Shown here: one piece after another, positions 52,816 through 61,178 of the stretch
Layout of the letters: the number at the start of each line of letters is the position of its first letter
How positions within the stretch are numbered: position 1 is the first letter of the stretch
From: Streptomyces sp. MMG1533
Lineage (GTDB): Bacteria; Actinomycetota; Actinomycetes; Streptomycetales; Streptomycetaceae
Assembly (NCBI RefSeq): GCF_001279775.1
Contig: NZ_LGDG01000015.1
Span: forward strand, 55,729 to 119,728
Direction: 5' to 3'
Length of the DNA stretch: 64,000 nt
Notes under the pieces: generated by a model
Databases searched by the model: none
Told to the model about the DNA's origin: nothing
The model's input: only the letters and a program-made list of their open reading frames with translations
Translations under genes and position numbers: made by a program

Positions 52816-54374
52816 TGGCTGCCGGACACCTGCTCGCGGACGACCTGAGGGCCACCGCCGCCCGCCACGGCGACCGCCCCGCCGTCATAGACGGCACCGT
52901 CACGTTCACGTACGCCGAACTGGACGGCATCGCCGAGCACGTCGCCGAGGCCCTGTGCGGACTGGGCGTCGGGCCCGGAGACGGTGTCGTCTGGCACGGG
53001 GCGAAGTCGTCCCTCGCGGTGGCGGCCGTCCACGGAATCCTCCGGTCGGGTGCCGGCTATGTCCCGGTCGACCCGGACGGGCCCATCGCCCGCGCCGAGC
53101 TCATCGCCGGCCGCTGCCGCCCGCGGGCCCTGGTGGCCGACACCGCCGCCCGCGAGCAGTGGCGCACCGTCGCCCCCGGGCTCGGGTGGCAGCCCGTGCC
53201 CACGGGATTCGAGGCGGCCGGCCCGTTGTGGTGCGCGATCCCCGACGCCGCGCCCCGCGAGCCCCTGGCGGACCTCGCGTACGTCCTCCACACCTCCGGC
53301 AGTACCGGCCTGCCCAAGGGCGTGGTGCACACCCACGCGAGCGCCTCGGCCTTCGTCGACTGGTCGGTCCGGGAGCTCGGGCTCACGGAGTACGACGTCG
53401 TCATCAACTCCGCGCCGCTGCACTTCGACCCCACGACGCTGCACCTCTTCGGCGCCGCCCGGGTGGGCGCCGCCGTCGCCCTGATGCCGGCGTCGGCGGC
53501 GCCCTTCCCCGCCGCCTACGTCGACTTCTGCCGCCGGGTCGGCGGCACCGTCTGGTACGCCGTGACCTCGACCCTGGTATGGCTCACCCGCCGGGGCAAG
53601 GACCTGCTGCCGGAACTGCGGGCGCTGCGCGCGGCCGTCGTCGGCGGCGAGGTGCTGCAACCGGGCGACGTGAACACCCTGTTCGCGGCCCTGCCCGCAG
53701 TGCGCCTGCTCAACGTGTACGGACCGACCGAGAGCAACGTCTGCACGTTCCACGAGATCCGCGGCCCGCAGCCCGCGGACGCCGTCATCCCCATCGGCCG
53801 CGTGCTGCCCGGCGCCGAGATCACCGTGGTGGACGAGAAGCTGGAGCCGGCGGAGCCCGGCCGCACCGGCCAACTCCTGGTGCGCGGCACCATGCTGATG
53901 GAGGGCTACCTCGACCCCGAGCAGACGGCCCGCGCCTTCGTCCGCACCCCCGACGGGCGGTCGTGGTACGCCAGCGGCGACCTGGTCCGGGAGAACCCGG
54001 CCGGCGACCTGGAGTTCGTCGGTCGCGAGGACGCCCAGATCAAGTCGCGCGGTTTCCGGGTCGAACTCGGCGAGATCGAGCGGCACCTGCGCGCCCTCGA
54101 CGCGGTCCACGAGTGTGTCGCCGTGGCGACACCGGACGCCGTCTTCTCCAACCTGATCACGGCCTTCGTGACCGCGGACAGTCCCGACGACGTCAAGCCG
54201 CTGCCCGAGCTGTTGCGCACCCGGCTGCCGCACTACATGGTCCCGCAGCACCTCGTGCTGGTCGCGGACGGGCTGCCCCGCAACTCGAACGGCAAGGTCG
54301 ACCGGAAGGCCCTCGCGGAGCTGGCGGCCCGGCCCTCGCTCGGTGAGACCCCCGGCCTGACGGTCATCCGCTGA
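52815..54374 (+). CDS. stand-alone amino-acid adenylation enzyme (NRPS A-domain type)
   Basis: ATG 52815 overlaps the carrier stop (TGATG); ATG 52809 is an alternative. The ~519-residue enzyme has all core motifs: A3 YVLHTSGSTGLPKGVV, A4 NSAPLHFDPTTLHLFG, A5 NVYGPTESNVC, A7 SWYASGDL, A8 IKSRGFRVELGEIERHL and A10 NSNGKVDRKAL with catalytic Lys. A4 has the Asp that binds an alpha-amino group. My hand-aligned specificity residues, roughly D-P-L-A-V-G-V-V-C-K, are mostly small or hydrophobic. They share the D-x-L start and V-C end with proline-activating PltF-type enzymes, but I cannot assign the substrate. Confidence 0.9.
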   Translation: MAAGHLLADDLRATAARHGDRPAVIDGTVTFTYAELDGIAEHVAEALCGLGVGPGDGVVWHGAKSSLAVAAVHGILRSGAGYVPVDPDGPIARAELIAGRCRPRALVADTAAREQWRTVAPGLGWQPVPTGFEAAGPLWCAIPDAAPREPLADLAYVLHTSGSTGLPKGVVHTHASASAFVDWSVRELGLTEYDVVINSAPLHFDPTTLHLFGAARVGAAVALMPASAAPFPAAYVDFCRRVGGTVWYAVTSTLVWLTRRGKDLLPELRALRAAVVGGEVLQPGDVNTLFAALPAVRLLNVYGPTESNVCTFHEIRGPQPADAVIPIGRVLPGAEITVVDEKLEPAEPGRTGQLLVRGTMLMEGYLDPEQTARAFVRTPDGRSWYASGDLVRENPAGDLEFVGREDAQIKSRGFRVELGEIERHLRALDAVHECVAVATPDAVFSNLITAFVTADSPDDVKPLPELLRTRLPHYMVPQHLVLVADGLPRNSNGKVDRKALAELAARPSLGETPGLTVIR

Positions 54375-54388
54375 CGGAAGGCACCACC

Positions 54389-55669
54389 GTGACACTCCCC
54401 TCCGTCCACGCCGTCGACGACGACACCACCGAGGTCCTCAAGGTCCCCGACTTCCGGCGGCTGTGGGCCGCCAACGGGTTCCGGTACGCGGCCTCCGAGG
54501 TAGCCGGGTTCGCCCTGCCCGTCACCGCCCTCCTGCTGCTGCACGCACCGCCCCTGGTGATGAGCCTGATCTTCGTCTGCAGCCGCGCCGGATTCCTGAC
54601 CGTGGGTCTCCCGGCCGGCGTCTGGATCGACCGCTGGCGCAAGAAGCCCGTGCTGGTCTGGGCGGACGTCGTCTACGCCGTCGCCTTCGGCAGCATTCCC
54701 GTCGCCTACTTCCTGGGCGTCCTCACCGTGGCCCAACTGGTCGTCGTGGCCCTGCTGGTGAGCCTGGCGGGCGTCTTCTTCGACGTGGCCCACAGCAGTG
54801 TGCTGCCGTACCTGCTGCCCAGACGGCGCGTGGCGGACGGCAACGCCCGGCTGCAGACGTCCGAGACCACCATCCAGGCGATCTCCCCCGGCGTCGCCGG
54901 CGTCCTGACCCAGGGCGTCGCCGCCCCCGTCCTCTACTGTTTCGCCACCCTCTGCCATCTCACGTCGGTCCTGCTGCTGCGCCGCATCCGCCCGGACGGG
55001 GACGTGGCCCGCGGCAAGGCCGTGCCCGAACGGAAGTTCCGACGCGAGATCGCCGACGGCATCGGCATCCTCTTCAAGCAGCCGCTGCTGCGCCTGCTGC
55101 TCAACCAGGCCGCCCTGAACAACATCGGCGCGGGCATCATCCTGGCGATGCTGCCGGTCTTCCTGCTCAGGGAGATCGGCATCACCCCCTGGATGTTCGG
55201 TCTGCTGTCCACCCTCGGTGCCCTCGCCGGACTCACGGCCTCCCTGCTGGCCCCCAGGCTGCGGCGCCGGTACGGGGAGATCCGGATGACCCTCGTCTTC
55301 TCCGCGCTGGCCCCGTTCGCCGTACTGGCGGCACCGCTCGCCGGAGTCTTCCGGGGCGCCGCGGTGCCGCTCGTCGCCCTGGCGCAGGTCCTCATCGGCT
55401 TCGCCATCGTCGGCCGGTCGGTGTCCACGGCGGGACTGCGCGCCCGGGTGACACCGAACGAGTACATGGGGAGGGTCACCGCCGCCTACAGCGTCGTCGT
55501 CCAGGGCGCCACGCCCCTGGGCGCACTCGTCGGCGGTGTGGTCGCCGACCGCTGGTCCACCGGTACGGCCCTGTGGGCGGGAGCGCTGGCCATGGGCGTT
55601 CCGCTCGCCCTGCTGCTGCTCTCCCCGCTGCGCGGCTACCGGAGGCTCCCCGCCGAGTGGGAGGTCTGA
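54389..55669 (+). CDS. MFS transporter (MFS_3/enterobactin-exporter type), likely product exporter
   Basis: GTG 54389 follows GGAAGG. The 426-residue protein has 12 hydrophobic segments. It begins LKVPDFRRLWAANGFRYAAS, typical of the MFS_3 family, with motif A as GLPAGVWIDRWRKKPVLVWA and DVAHSSVLPYLLPRRRVADG-NARLQTSETT in the central region. It lies in the cluster operon, 14 nt after the adenylation gene, and is the only transporter there, so it probably exports the final product or provides self-resistance. Confidence 0.88.
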   Translation: MTLPSVHAVDDDTTEVLKVPDFRRLWAANGFRYAASEVAGFALPVTALLLLHAPPLVMSLIFVCSRAGFLTVGLPAGVWIDRWRKKPVLVWADVVYAVAFGSIPVAYFLGVLTVAQLVVVALLVSLAGVFFDVAHSSVLPYLLPRRRVADGNARLQTSETTIQAISPGVAGVLTQGVAAPVLYCFATLCHLTSVLLLRRIRPDGDVARGKAVPERKFRREIADGIGILFKQPLLRLLLNQAALNNIGAGIILAMLPVFLLREIGITPWMFGLLSTLGALAGLTASLLAPRLRRRYGEIRMTLVFSALAPFAVLAAPLAGVFRGAAVPLVALAQVLIGFAIVGRSVSTAGLRARVTPNEYMGRVTAAYSVVVQGATPLGALVGGVVADRWSTGTALWAGALAMGVPLALLLLSPLRGYRRLPAEWEV

Positions 55670-55728
55670 CCGCACGTCCGAAGCCACGTCACCTGCCGAA
55701 TCACCGCACAGTTCACCTGGAGACGAAC

Positions 55729-56643
55729 ATGTCCGCACCTCAGACGCGCATGACCGCACTGGAGCAGGCCGCTGCCGAGTACGAGGAGCACGGCTTCGCC
55801 ATCATCCGCAACGTCATCCCCGAAGACCTGCTCGAAGAGGCGCGCGCCCATGTCGAGTGGCTCACCGCCAGGTACCCGCAGCTGCGGCCGGAGCACTTCC
55901 ACCACCCCCTCATCCGCAACGACGCCTTCTGGGTGCGGCTCATATCGGATCCGCGGCTGGTGGACATCGGCGAGTACTTCCTCGGCCCGGACCTCGCCTG
56001 CTTCACGGCGCACTACATCTGCAAGCCGCCCTACGACGGCCAGCCCGTGCTGTGGCACCAGGACGGTGCGTACTGGAAGCTGGCGCCGATGAACGCGCTG
56101 ACGGTGTGGCTGGCCGTCGACGAGAGCACCACCGAGAACGGCTGCCTGCGCATGATCCCCGGCAGCCACAAACTGCCGCTGTACCCGCCGAACCTGCGCA
56201 CGGACCGGCCCAACATGCTCTTCTCGGAGGCCGACGGGGGACTGGTGCGCGAGTGGGCCGAGGAGCGGGGCGTCGTGGACATCGAACTCAACCCCGGCGA
56301 CGTCTCCGTCCACCACCCGCACCTGCTGCACTGCTCCGAGGCCAACACCTCGCCGAAGCGGCGCTGCGGGCTCGACATCGGCTACATCGCCACCTCCACC
56401 CGGATCGAGAGCCAGGGGCTCTACCTGGACCCCGTACTGGTCCGCGGCGAACCCGTCGACGGCGTGAACAACTACCGCCCCCTGCCGCGCTACTCGCCCG
56501 GCGAGACCATCCCGTTCGCCGGCCACGGGACCTGGAACGACCGGCCCGGAGTCGCCCCGGCGGACACCCGGGCCGACGAGGCTCCCCTCGCCACGACCGA
56601 GCGCATGATCGAGCGGCTGAAGGAAGGCACCGTCGCCCGCTGA
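55729..56643 (+). CDS. phytanoyl-CoA dioxygenase family Fe(II)/2-oxoglutarate oxygenase
   Basis: ATG 55729 follows GGAGAC. The 304-residue protein has the metal triad His110 and Asp112 in VLWHQDGAYWKLAP and distal His201 in HHPHLLHCSEANTSPKRRC, with a following Arg (211 or 212) for 2-oxoglutarate. Other family marks are EEHGFAIIRNVIPEDLLEEA and ENGCLRMIPGSHKL. PhyH enzymes hydroxylate small molecules, carrier-bound acids or peptide side chains in natural-product pathways. In this cluster it would tailor either the carrier-bound unit or the peptide core. Confidence 0.9.
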   Translation: MSAPQTRMTALEQAAAEYEEHGFAIIRNVIPEDLLEEARAHVEWLTARYPQLRPEHFHHPLIRNDAFWVRLISDPRLVDIGEYFLGPDLACFTAHYICKPPYDGQPVLWHQDGAYWKLAPMNALTVWLAVDESTTENGCLRMIPGSHKLPLYPPNLRTDRPNMLFSEADGGLVREWAEERGVVDIELNPGDVSVHHPHLLHCSEANTSPKRRCGLDIGYIATSTRIESQGLYLDPVLVRGEPVDGVNNYRPLPRYSPGETIPFAGHGTWNDRPGVAPADTRADEAPLATTERMIERLKEGTVAR

Positions 56644-56694
56644 ACGCAGGGACGCCGAGCGGAGGGACACGGAGAGACACGGAGGGATGAGGAC

Positions 56695-57249
56695 ATGCAG
56701 AGAGTGGTCTACCTGCGGGACCGCGACGACGGCCAGCGGATGAAGGACGTCGTCTACGTCCATCCGCCGCGCTACAAGGGCGAGGACTTCCAGAACCCGG
56801 CCGGCCTGCCGCGCCCCGTGGTGGCCGGGCTGCCCTTCCCCTGGGTCACGCCCATGGGCGACGGTGTACCGCTCTTCCGCGAGATCGAGCGGGCGAAGGC
56901 CGAGCTGTGCCGCCGTCTCTGGGGCTGCCAGGTGTGCGGAAACGACCTGGACGTCACGGCCTGGGTGGCGCTTCAGGAGCCGAAGGACGGATCGCCGGTG
57001 GTGTCCTCCGCCGCTATCCATCCCGAGTGCCTGCGGATCGCGGTCCGGTACTGCCCGGTGCTCGGAGACCCGGGTGCGGGATACGTCTTCACGGAGGTCT
57101 ACGAGGACGACATCGTCGCCGTGCCCGACGACTCCCCGGACCGGAACGCCCGGATGCCCGCGGCCCGTTGGCACCTGCGCGCGGTCGCCGGGACCTCGCG
57201 ACCGGACCGGGTCCGCAGCTTCCGTTCGCTGTCCGAGGTACGCGAGTGA
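56695..57249 (+). CDS. hypothetical protein with CxxC...HxxC...C motif
   Basis: ATG 56695 follows a GAGG-containing purine stretch. The 184-residue protein begins MQRVVYLRDRDDGQRMKDVV. A possible zinc site is formed by CQVCGNDLDVTAW, AAIHPECLRIAVRYCP. The Pro-rich FPWVTPMGDGVPLFREIERA region before it is also distinctive. I recall similar orphan proteins in actinobacterial natural-product clusters but cannot name a function. It lies 51 nt after the oxygenase gene and is the last gene of the run. Confidence 0.7.
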   Translation: MQRVVYLRDRDDGQRMKDVVYVHPPRYKGEDFQNPAGLPRPVVAGLPFPWVTPMGDGVPLFREIERAKAELCRRLWGCQVCGNDLDVTAWVALQEPKDGSPVVSSAAIHPECLRIAVRYCPVLGDPGAGYVFTEVYEDDIVAVPDDSPDRNARMPAARWHLRAVAGTSRPDRVRSFRSLSEVRE

Positions 57250-57268
57250 CCCTGTCTAGGGTGTCCCC

Positions 57269-57835
57269 ATGCCCTCTTCCGACGAGCCGGAGTCCCGCCC
57301 CTTCGAAACCGCGTCCCACCTGGACACCTGGCTCACCGCCCACGCCGCTCCGCACCCCGGCCTCTGGGTCGAGGTCGCCAAGAAGTCCTCGGGCCTGCTC
57401 TCCGTCACGGCCGCCGAAGTCAACGACGTAGCGCTCTGCCACGGCTGGATCACCGGTCGGCGCAAGGGCCTCGACGCCACGCACTACCTGCAACGGATCA
57501 CCCCGCGCCGCCCCGGCAGCCTCTGGTCGATGGCCAACGTACGGCGCGTGGAGCAGTTGACGGCGGCCGGCCGCATGCGCCCCGCCGGGCTCGCGGAGGT
57601 GGACTTGGCGAAGGCCGACGGCAGATGGGCCGCGGCGTACGAGTCGCAACGCGAGGCCGCCGTCCCCGACGACCTCGCCGCAGCCCTGGCCCGGAACCCC
57701 CGCGCCAGGGCGGCCTTCGAGAGCCTCGGCAGGACGGACCGGTACCTCGCCATGCTCCCGGTTCTGCGCGCCCGTACGCCGGAGAACCGCGAGGCCCGGC
57801 TGGCGGCGGCCGTCGACAAACTGGCGCGGGGATGA
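57269..57835 (+). CDS. YdeI/OmpD-associated family protein
   Basis: The 188-residue protein matches the YdeI-like family: FETASHLDTWLTAHAAPHPG, LWVEVAKKSSGL, EVNDVALCHGWITGRRKGLD, YLQRITPRRPGSLWSMANVR and a C-terminal helical SLGRTDRYLAMLPVLRARTP. Members are cytoplasmic, with suggested links to peptide resistance in E. coli. TAGGGT lies 7 nt before ATG 57269 without a ribosome-binding site, so the mRNA is probably leaderless and independent of the cluster. This marks the right edge of the biosynthetic region. Confidence 0.85.
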   Translation: MPSSDEPESRPFETASHLDTWLTAHAAPHPGLWVEVAKKSSGLLSVTAAEVNDVALCHGWITGRRKGLDATHYLQRITPRRPGSLWSMANVRRVEQLTAAGRMRPAGLAEVDLAKADGRWAAAYESQREAAVPDDLAAALARNPRARAAFESLGRTDRYLAMLPVLRARTPENREARLAAAVDKLARG

Positions 57836-57848
57836 CACGCCGGGCGCG

Positions 57849-57877
57849 CGCCCTCCGGGTGGCCGGAGTGGAGGGCG
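57849..57877. terminator. possible terminator between the YdeI and YceI genes
   Basis: CGCCCTCC (57849-57856) and GGAGGGCG (57870-57877) can pair around a 13-nt loop, between two convergent genes. Confidence 0.5.
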
Positions 57878-57931
57878 GGTGCGCTCAGGGTTCAGGTGCC
57901 GCGAAGCCCGACGGTGTCGCCGCCGGCAGGG

Positions 57932-58540
57932 TCACGCGTTCTTGATCGCCGAGATGTCGAAGTTCAGCTTGATCTTGTCGGAGACCAGGACGCCGCCCGT
58001 CTCCAGCGCCGCGTTCCACGTCAGGCCCCACTCGGAGCGGAGGATCTCCGCCTTGCCCTCGAAGCCGACGCGCTCGTTGCCGAAGGGGTCCTTCGCGGCG
58101 CCGTTGAACTCCAGGTCGATGGTGAGCGGCCTGGTGGTGCCGAGGATCTCCAGGTCACCGGTGATGCGGTAGTCGTCGCCGCCCAGGGCCTGGGCCGAAG
58201 TGGAGCGGAAGGTCATCGTCGGGAACTCGTCCGTCTTGAAGAAGTCCGCGCTCTTGAGGTGACCGTCGCGGTCCGGGGAGCCCGTGTCGATGCTCTCCAT
58301 CTTGACGTCGAGGGACGCCGTGGAGGCGGCCGGGTCGCTGCCGTCGAGGTGCAGCGAGCCGCTGAAGTCGAGGAACTTGCCCTTGACGTTGGTGACCATG
58401 GCGTGCCGGGCGACGAAGCCGAGCGTGGTGTGGGACGGGTCGATGGTGTAGTCGCCGGTCAGCGCGGCGAGGTCGGGGTTCACGGCGGCGGGCGCCGCGG
58501 CGGTCGTGTCGGTGGTGTCCTTGCGGCCGAAGATGCCCAT
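57932..58540 (-). CDS. YceI-family protein
   Basis: ATG 58540 (MGIFGRKDTTDTTAAAPAAV) follows AGGAG. The 202-residue protein is a lipocalin-like YceI beta-barrel: YTIDPSHTTLGFVARHAMVT, NVKGKFLDFSGSLHLDG, SADFFKTDEFPTMTFRST and ALETGGVLVSDKIKLNFDIS. Relatives bind polyisoprenoids. There is no signal peptide, so it is cytoplasmic or membrane-associated. It is divergent from the polysaccharide lyase gene. Confidence 0.93.
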   Translation of the reverse strand: MGIFGRKDTTDTTAAAPAAVNPDLAALTGDYTIDPSHTTLGFVARHAMVTNVKGKFLDFSGSLHLDGSDPAASTASLDVKMESIDTGSPDRDGHLKSADFFKTDEFPTMTFRSTSAQALGGDDYRITGDLEILGTTRPLTIDLEFNGAAKDPFGNERVGFEGKAEILRSEWGLTWNAALETGGVLVSDKIKLNFDISAIKNA

Positions 58541-58675
58541 GACGTGCTCCTGGAAGGTTGATGTTGAATGTTCAACGATGTCAACACGACCGACCGTAGA
58601 CCTATTCCGGGCGAGCATCAACGTCATCCGCGGAAGTGTTTGCCCGATGGCGCCGAAGTGGTAGACGACACGGTC

Positions 58676-61027
58676 ATGGATCCCCAGCGCCGAGCCTCCG
58701 CCTTGTCGAGACCCACCCGCCGAGCCGTCCTGCTCACCGCCGCCCTGATGGCGACGACCGCCGCGCGAACCTCCGGAATCCCGGTCGGCGACGACCCCTA
58801 CGCCACGCTCCGCAGCCGCTGGCTCGACCTCGCCCTCGGCACGGGCTACGACCCGGCCACCGAGCCGTACGCCTCCCGACTCGCCGAAACCGGCGAGCTC
58901 GCCCGCTCCTTCCGCGCCACCATGGCCCCCACCCCCGCCTCCCTCTGGCCCGACCGCCCCTACGACCCGCCCTCCGGCATCACCCAGAGCTACGGCCGCC
59001 TGTGGACGATGACCCAGGCCTACGTCCGAGAGGGCACCGGCTCCACCGCCGACCCCACCCTCCTCACGGACGTGATCCGCGGCCTCGACCACCTCTCCGC
59101 CACCGTCTACAACCCCTCCACCACCCGCTACGGCAACTGGTGGGAATGGCAGATCGGCAGCCCCCGCCTGCTCATGGACCTCACGGCCGCCCTGTACGAC
59201 CACCTCACCGACGCCCGTCGGGAAGCCGCCTGCGCCGCCGTCGACCACTTCATCCCGGACACGATGCTGACCGACTACTCCGGCACCTCCACCGGCGCCA
59301 ACCGCGTCGACCTGTGCCGCTCCGTCGCGCTGCGCGGCGTCCTGGGCCGGGCCCCCGACAGGATCGCCCTCGCCAGGGACGCCCTCTCGCCGGTCTTCCC
59401 GTATGTGACCGAGGGGGACGGGCTCTACGCGGACGGCTCGTTCGTGCAGCACACCCGGGTCGCCTACTCGGGGACGTACGGACAGGTCATGCTCGACGGC
59501 CTCGGCCGCCTCTTCGCGCTGCTCGCGGGGTCGGAGTGGGAGGTCACCGATCCCGGCCGGCAGATCATCCTGGACAGCGTGGAGCACGCCTACGCGCCCC
59601 TGATCCACGACGGGTTGGTGATGGACAGCGTCAACGGCCGTGCCATCAGCCGGGGTTACCTCAAGAGTGACGACCGCCACGTCCTGCGCGGCGACCACTT
59701 CCACGGGCAGGGCGTCATCGCCGCCATCGCGCTGCTCGCCGAAGGCGCGAGCACGTCGGAGCGGGGGCGCTGGTACGGCCGTGTCAAGGGATGGATCGAA
59801 CGGGACACGGTGGCGCCGATCCTGACGGCACGTCAATTCGACGTGGCCGACCTCGCCCGCCTGCACGCGGTCGCCGCCTCCCCGGTCACAGCCACCCCCG
59901 AACCCATCGGCCATCACCTCTTCCCGGCCATGGACCGCGCCGTCCACCGCCGTCCCGCCTTCACCGCGAGCCTCGCCATGGCGAGCGACCGCATCGCGTA
60001 CTACGAGTGCGGCAACGGAGAGAACCCGCGTGGCTGGCACACCGGCGCCGGGATGGTCGCCTGGTGGCCGACCGGTCCCGGCGACCGGTCCGATCAGTAC
60101 ACGGACTGGTACTGGCCCACCGTCGACTGGTACCGCCTCCCGGGCACCACCGTCTCCACCAAGCGCCTTCCCGACCGCGCGGGCGGTGAGTGGGGTGAGC
60201 CCAAGCCGGACGTGCGGTGGGTCGGCGGCACGACCGACGGCGAGTACGCGGCGATCGGCCAGCACCTGAAGGGGCTGGGGTCGACCCTGGAGGCACGCAA
60301 GTCGTGGTTCTGCCTCGCCGACGCGGTCGTCTGCCTCGGGGCCGGCATCACCTGCACCGACGGCGTCCCGGTCGAGACGGTCGTCGACAACCGCAACCTG
60401 GGGGAGGGCGGCACCCAGGGCTTCGTACGGGGCCCCGGCTGGGCCCACCTGGAGGACCACGGTGGCTGGGTGATCCCGGAGGGGGCCCTGAAGACCCTCC
60501 GCGAGGACCGCACCGGCGCCTGGTCCGACATCAACACCGGCAGTACGACCGAGCGCCGCACCCGCCGCTGGCAGACCCTCTGGCTGGACCACGGCACCGA
60601 CCCGGTCAACGCCTCGTACGTCTACGTCCTCCTGCCCGGAGCCACCCGTCGTACGGTCGCCGTCCGCGCCGCCGACCGCCACTGGCTGTCGGTCCTCGCC
60701 AACGACAGCACGTGCCAGGCCGTCCGGGTCCCCTCCCTCGGCCTCACGGCCGCCACCTTCTGGCAGGCCGGCACGGCGGGCGCACTGACCGCGTCCGCCG
60801 GCGCGAGCGTGCTGGTCCGTCGCCACGGCCGCACCGCTACCCTCTGCGTGAGCGAGCCGCCCCGCACCGGCGGGCCGCTGGAGATCACCTGGGACCACCC
60901 GGTGGGCGGGGTGATCCGCGCGGACGACTCGGTCGAGGTGGTCTGCGCAGACCGCCGATTGCGCCTCCGTGTCACCCCGGGGAGGGCATGTGCCACCCAC
61001 GAATGTGAGGTGACTCTCACCGGCTGA
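58676..61027 (+). CDS. polysaccharide lyase family 8 (hyaluronate/chondroitin/xanthan lyase type), Tat-exported
   Basis: ATG 58676 (MDPQRRASALSRPTRRAVLL) starts a 783-residue protein with a twin-arginine signal (PTRRAVLLTAALMATTAART). The (alpha/alpha) toroid carries the PL8 active site: Asn in GNWWEWQIGSPRLLMDL, His and Tyr in SFVQHTRVAYSGTYGQVM and Arg in VNGRAISRGYLK. The central beta domains follow (NGENPRGWHTGAGMVAWWPT, DYWWPTVDWYRLPGTT-like). It cleaves acidic polysaccharides by beta-elimination. Substrate among hyaluronan, chondroitin, xanthan or another polymer is not decided. Monocistronic. Confidence 0.92.
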   Translation: MDPQRRASALSRPTRRAVLLTAALMATTAARTSGIPVGDDPYATLRSRWLDLALGTGYDPATEPYASRLAETGELARSFRATMAPTPASLWPDRPYDPPSGITQSYGRLWTMTQAYVREGTGSTADPTLLTDVIRGLDHLSATVYNPSTTRYGNWWEWQIGSPRLLMDLTAALYDHLTDARREAACAAVDHFIPDTMLTDYSGTSTGANRVDLCRSVALRGVLGRAPDRIALARDALSPVFPYVTEGDGLYADGSFVQHTRVAYSGTYGQVMLDGLGRLFALLAGSEWEVTDPGRQIILDSVEHAYAPLIHDGLVMDSVNGRAISRGYLKSDDRHVLRGDHFHGQGVIAAIALLAEGASTSERGRWYGRVKGWIERDTVAPILTARQFDVADLARLHAVAASPVTATPEPIGHHLFPAMDRAVHRRPAFTASLAMASDRIAYYECGNGENPRGWHTGAGMVAWWPTGPGDRSDQYTDWYWPTVDWYRLPGTTVSTKRLPDRAGGEWGEPKPDVRWVGGTTDGEYAAIGQHLKGLGSTLEARKSWFCLADAVVCLGAGITCTDGVPVETVVDNRNLGEGGTQGFVRGPGWAHLEDHGGWVIPEGALKTLREDRTGAWSDINTGSTTERRTRRWQTLWLDHGTDPVNASYVYVLLPGATRRTVAVRAADRHWLSVLANDSTCQAVRVPSLGLTAATFWQAGTAGALTASAGASVLVRRHGRTATLCVSEPPRTGGPLEITWDHPVGGVIRADDSVEVVCADRRLRLRVTPGRACATHECEVTLTG

Positions 61028-61105
61028 GTTTGTACGACCCCTACAAGTGCGACGCCCTCCGAGCAGTCAGAAGGGCTGCATGCCGCCCAGGTTCTGTTCA
61101 GGGGT

Positions 61106-61158
61106 ACCAAGGAAACGGTCCGGAGACTGTACGGAGTCAACGGCGAGCTTTCCTTGGT
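61106..61158 (+). other. 10-bp inverted repeat upstream of accB
   Basis: ACCAAGGAAA (61106-61115) and TTTCCTTGGT (61149-61158) are perfect complements separated by 33 nt, ending 20 nt before the accB start. It could be an operator pair or an RNA stem that encloses part of the 5' region. Confidence 0.5.
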
Positions 61159-61178
61159 GGTGTTCGTAAGGTCGCTAC

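Noticed and set aside
57932..61000. 1022-codon minus-strand ORF antisense to the polysaccharide lyase gene
   Set aside because: Only its 3' part (57932-58540) is a real gene (YceI). The rest is low-complexity Gly/Val/Arg/Asp translation typical of the antisense strand of GC-rich genes.
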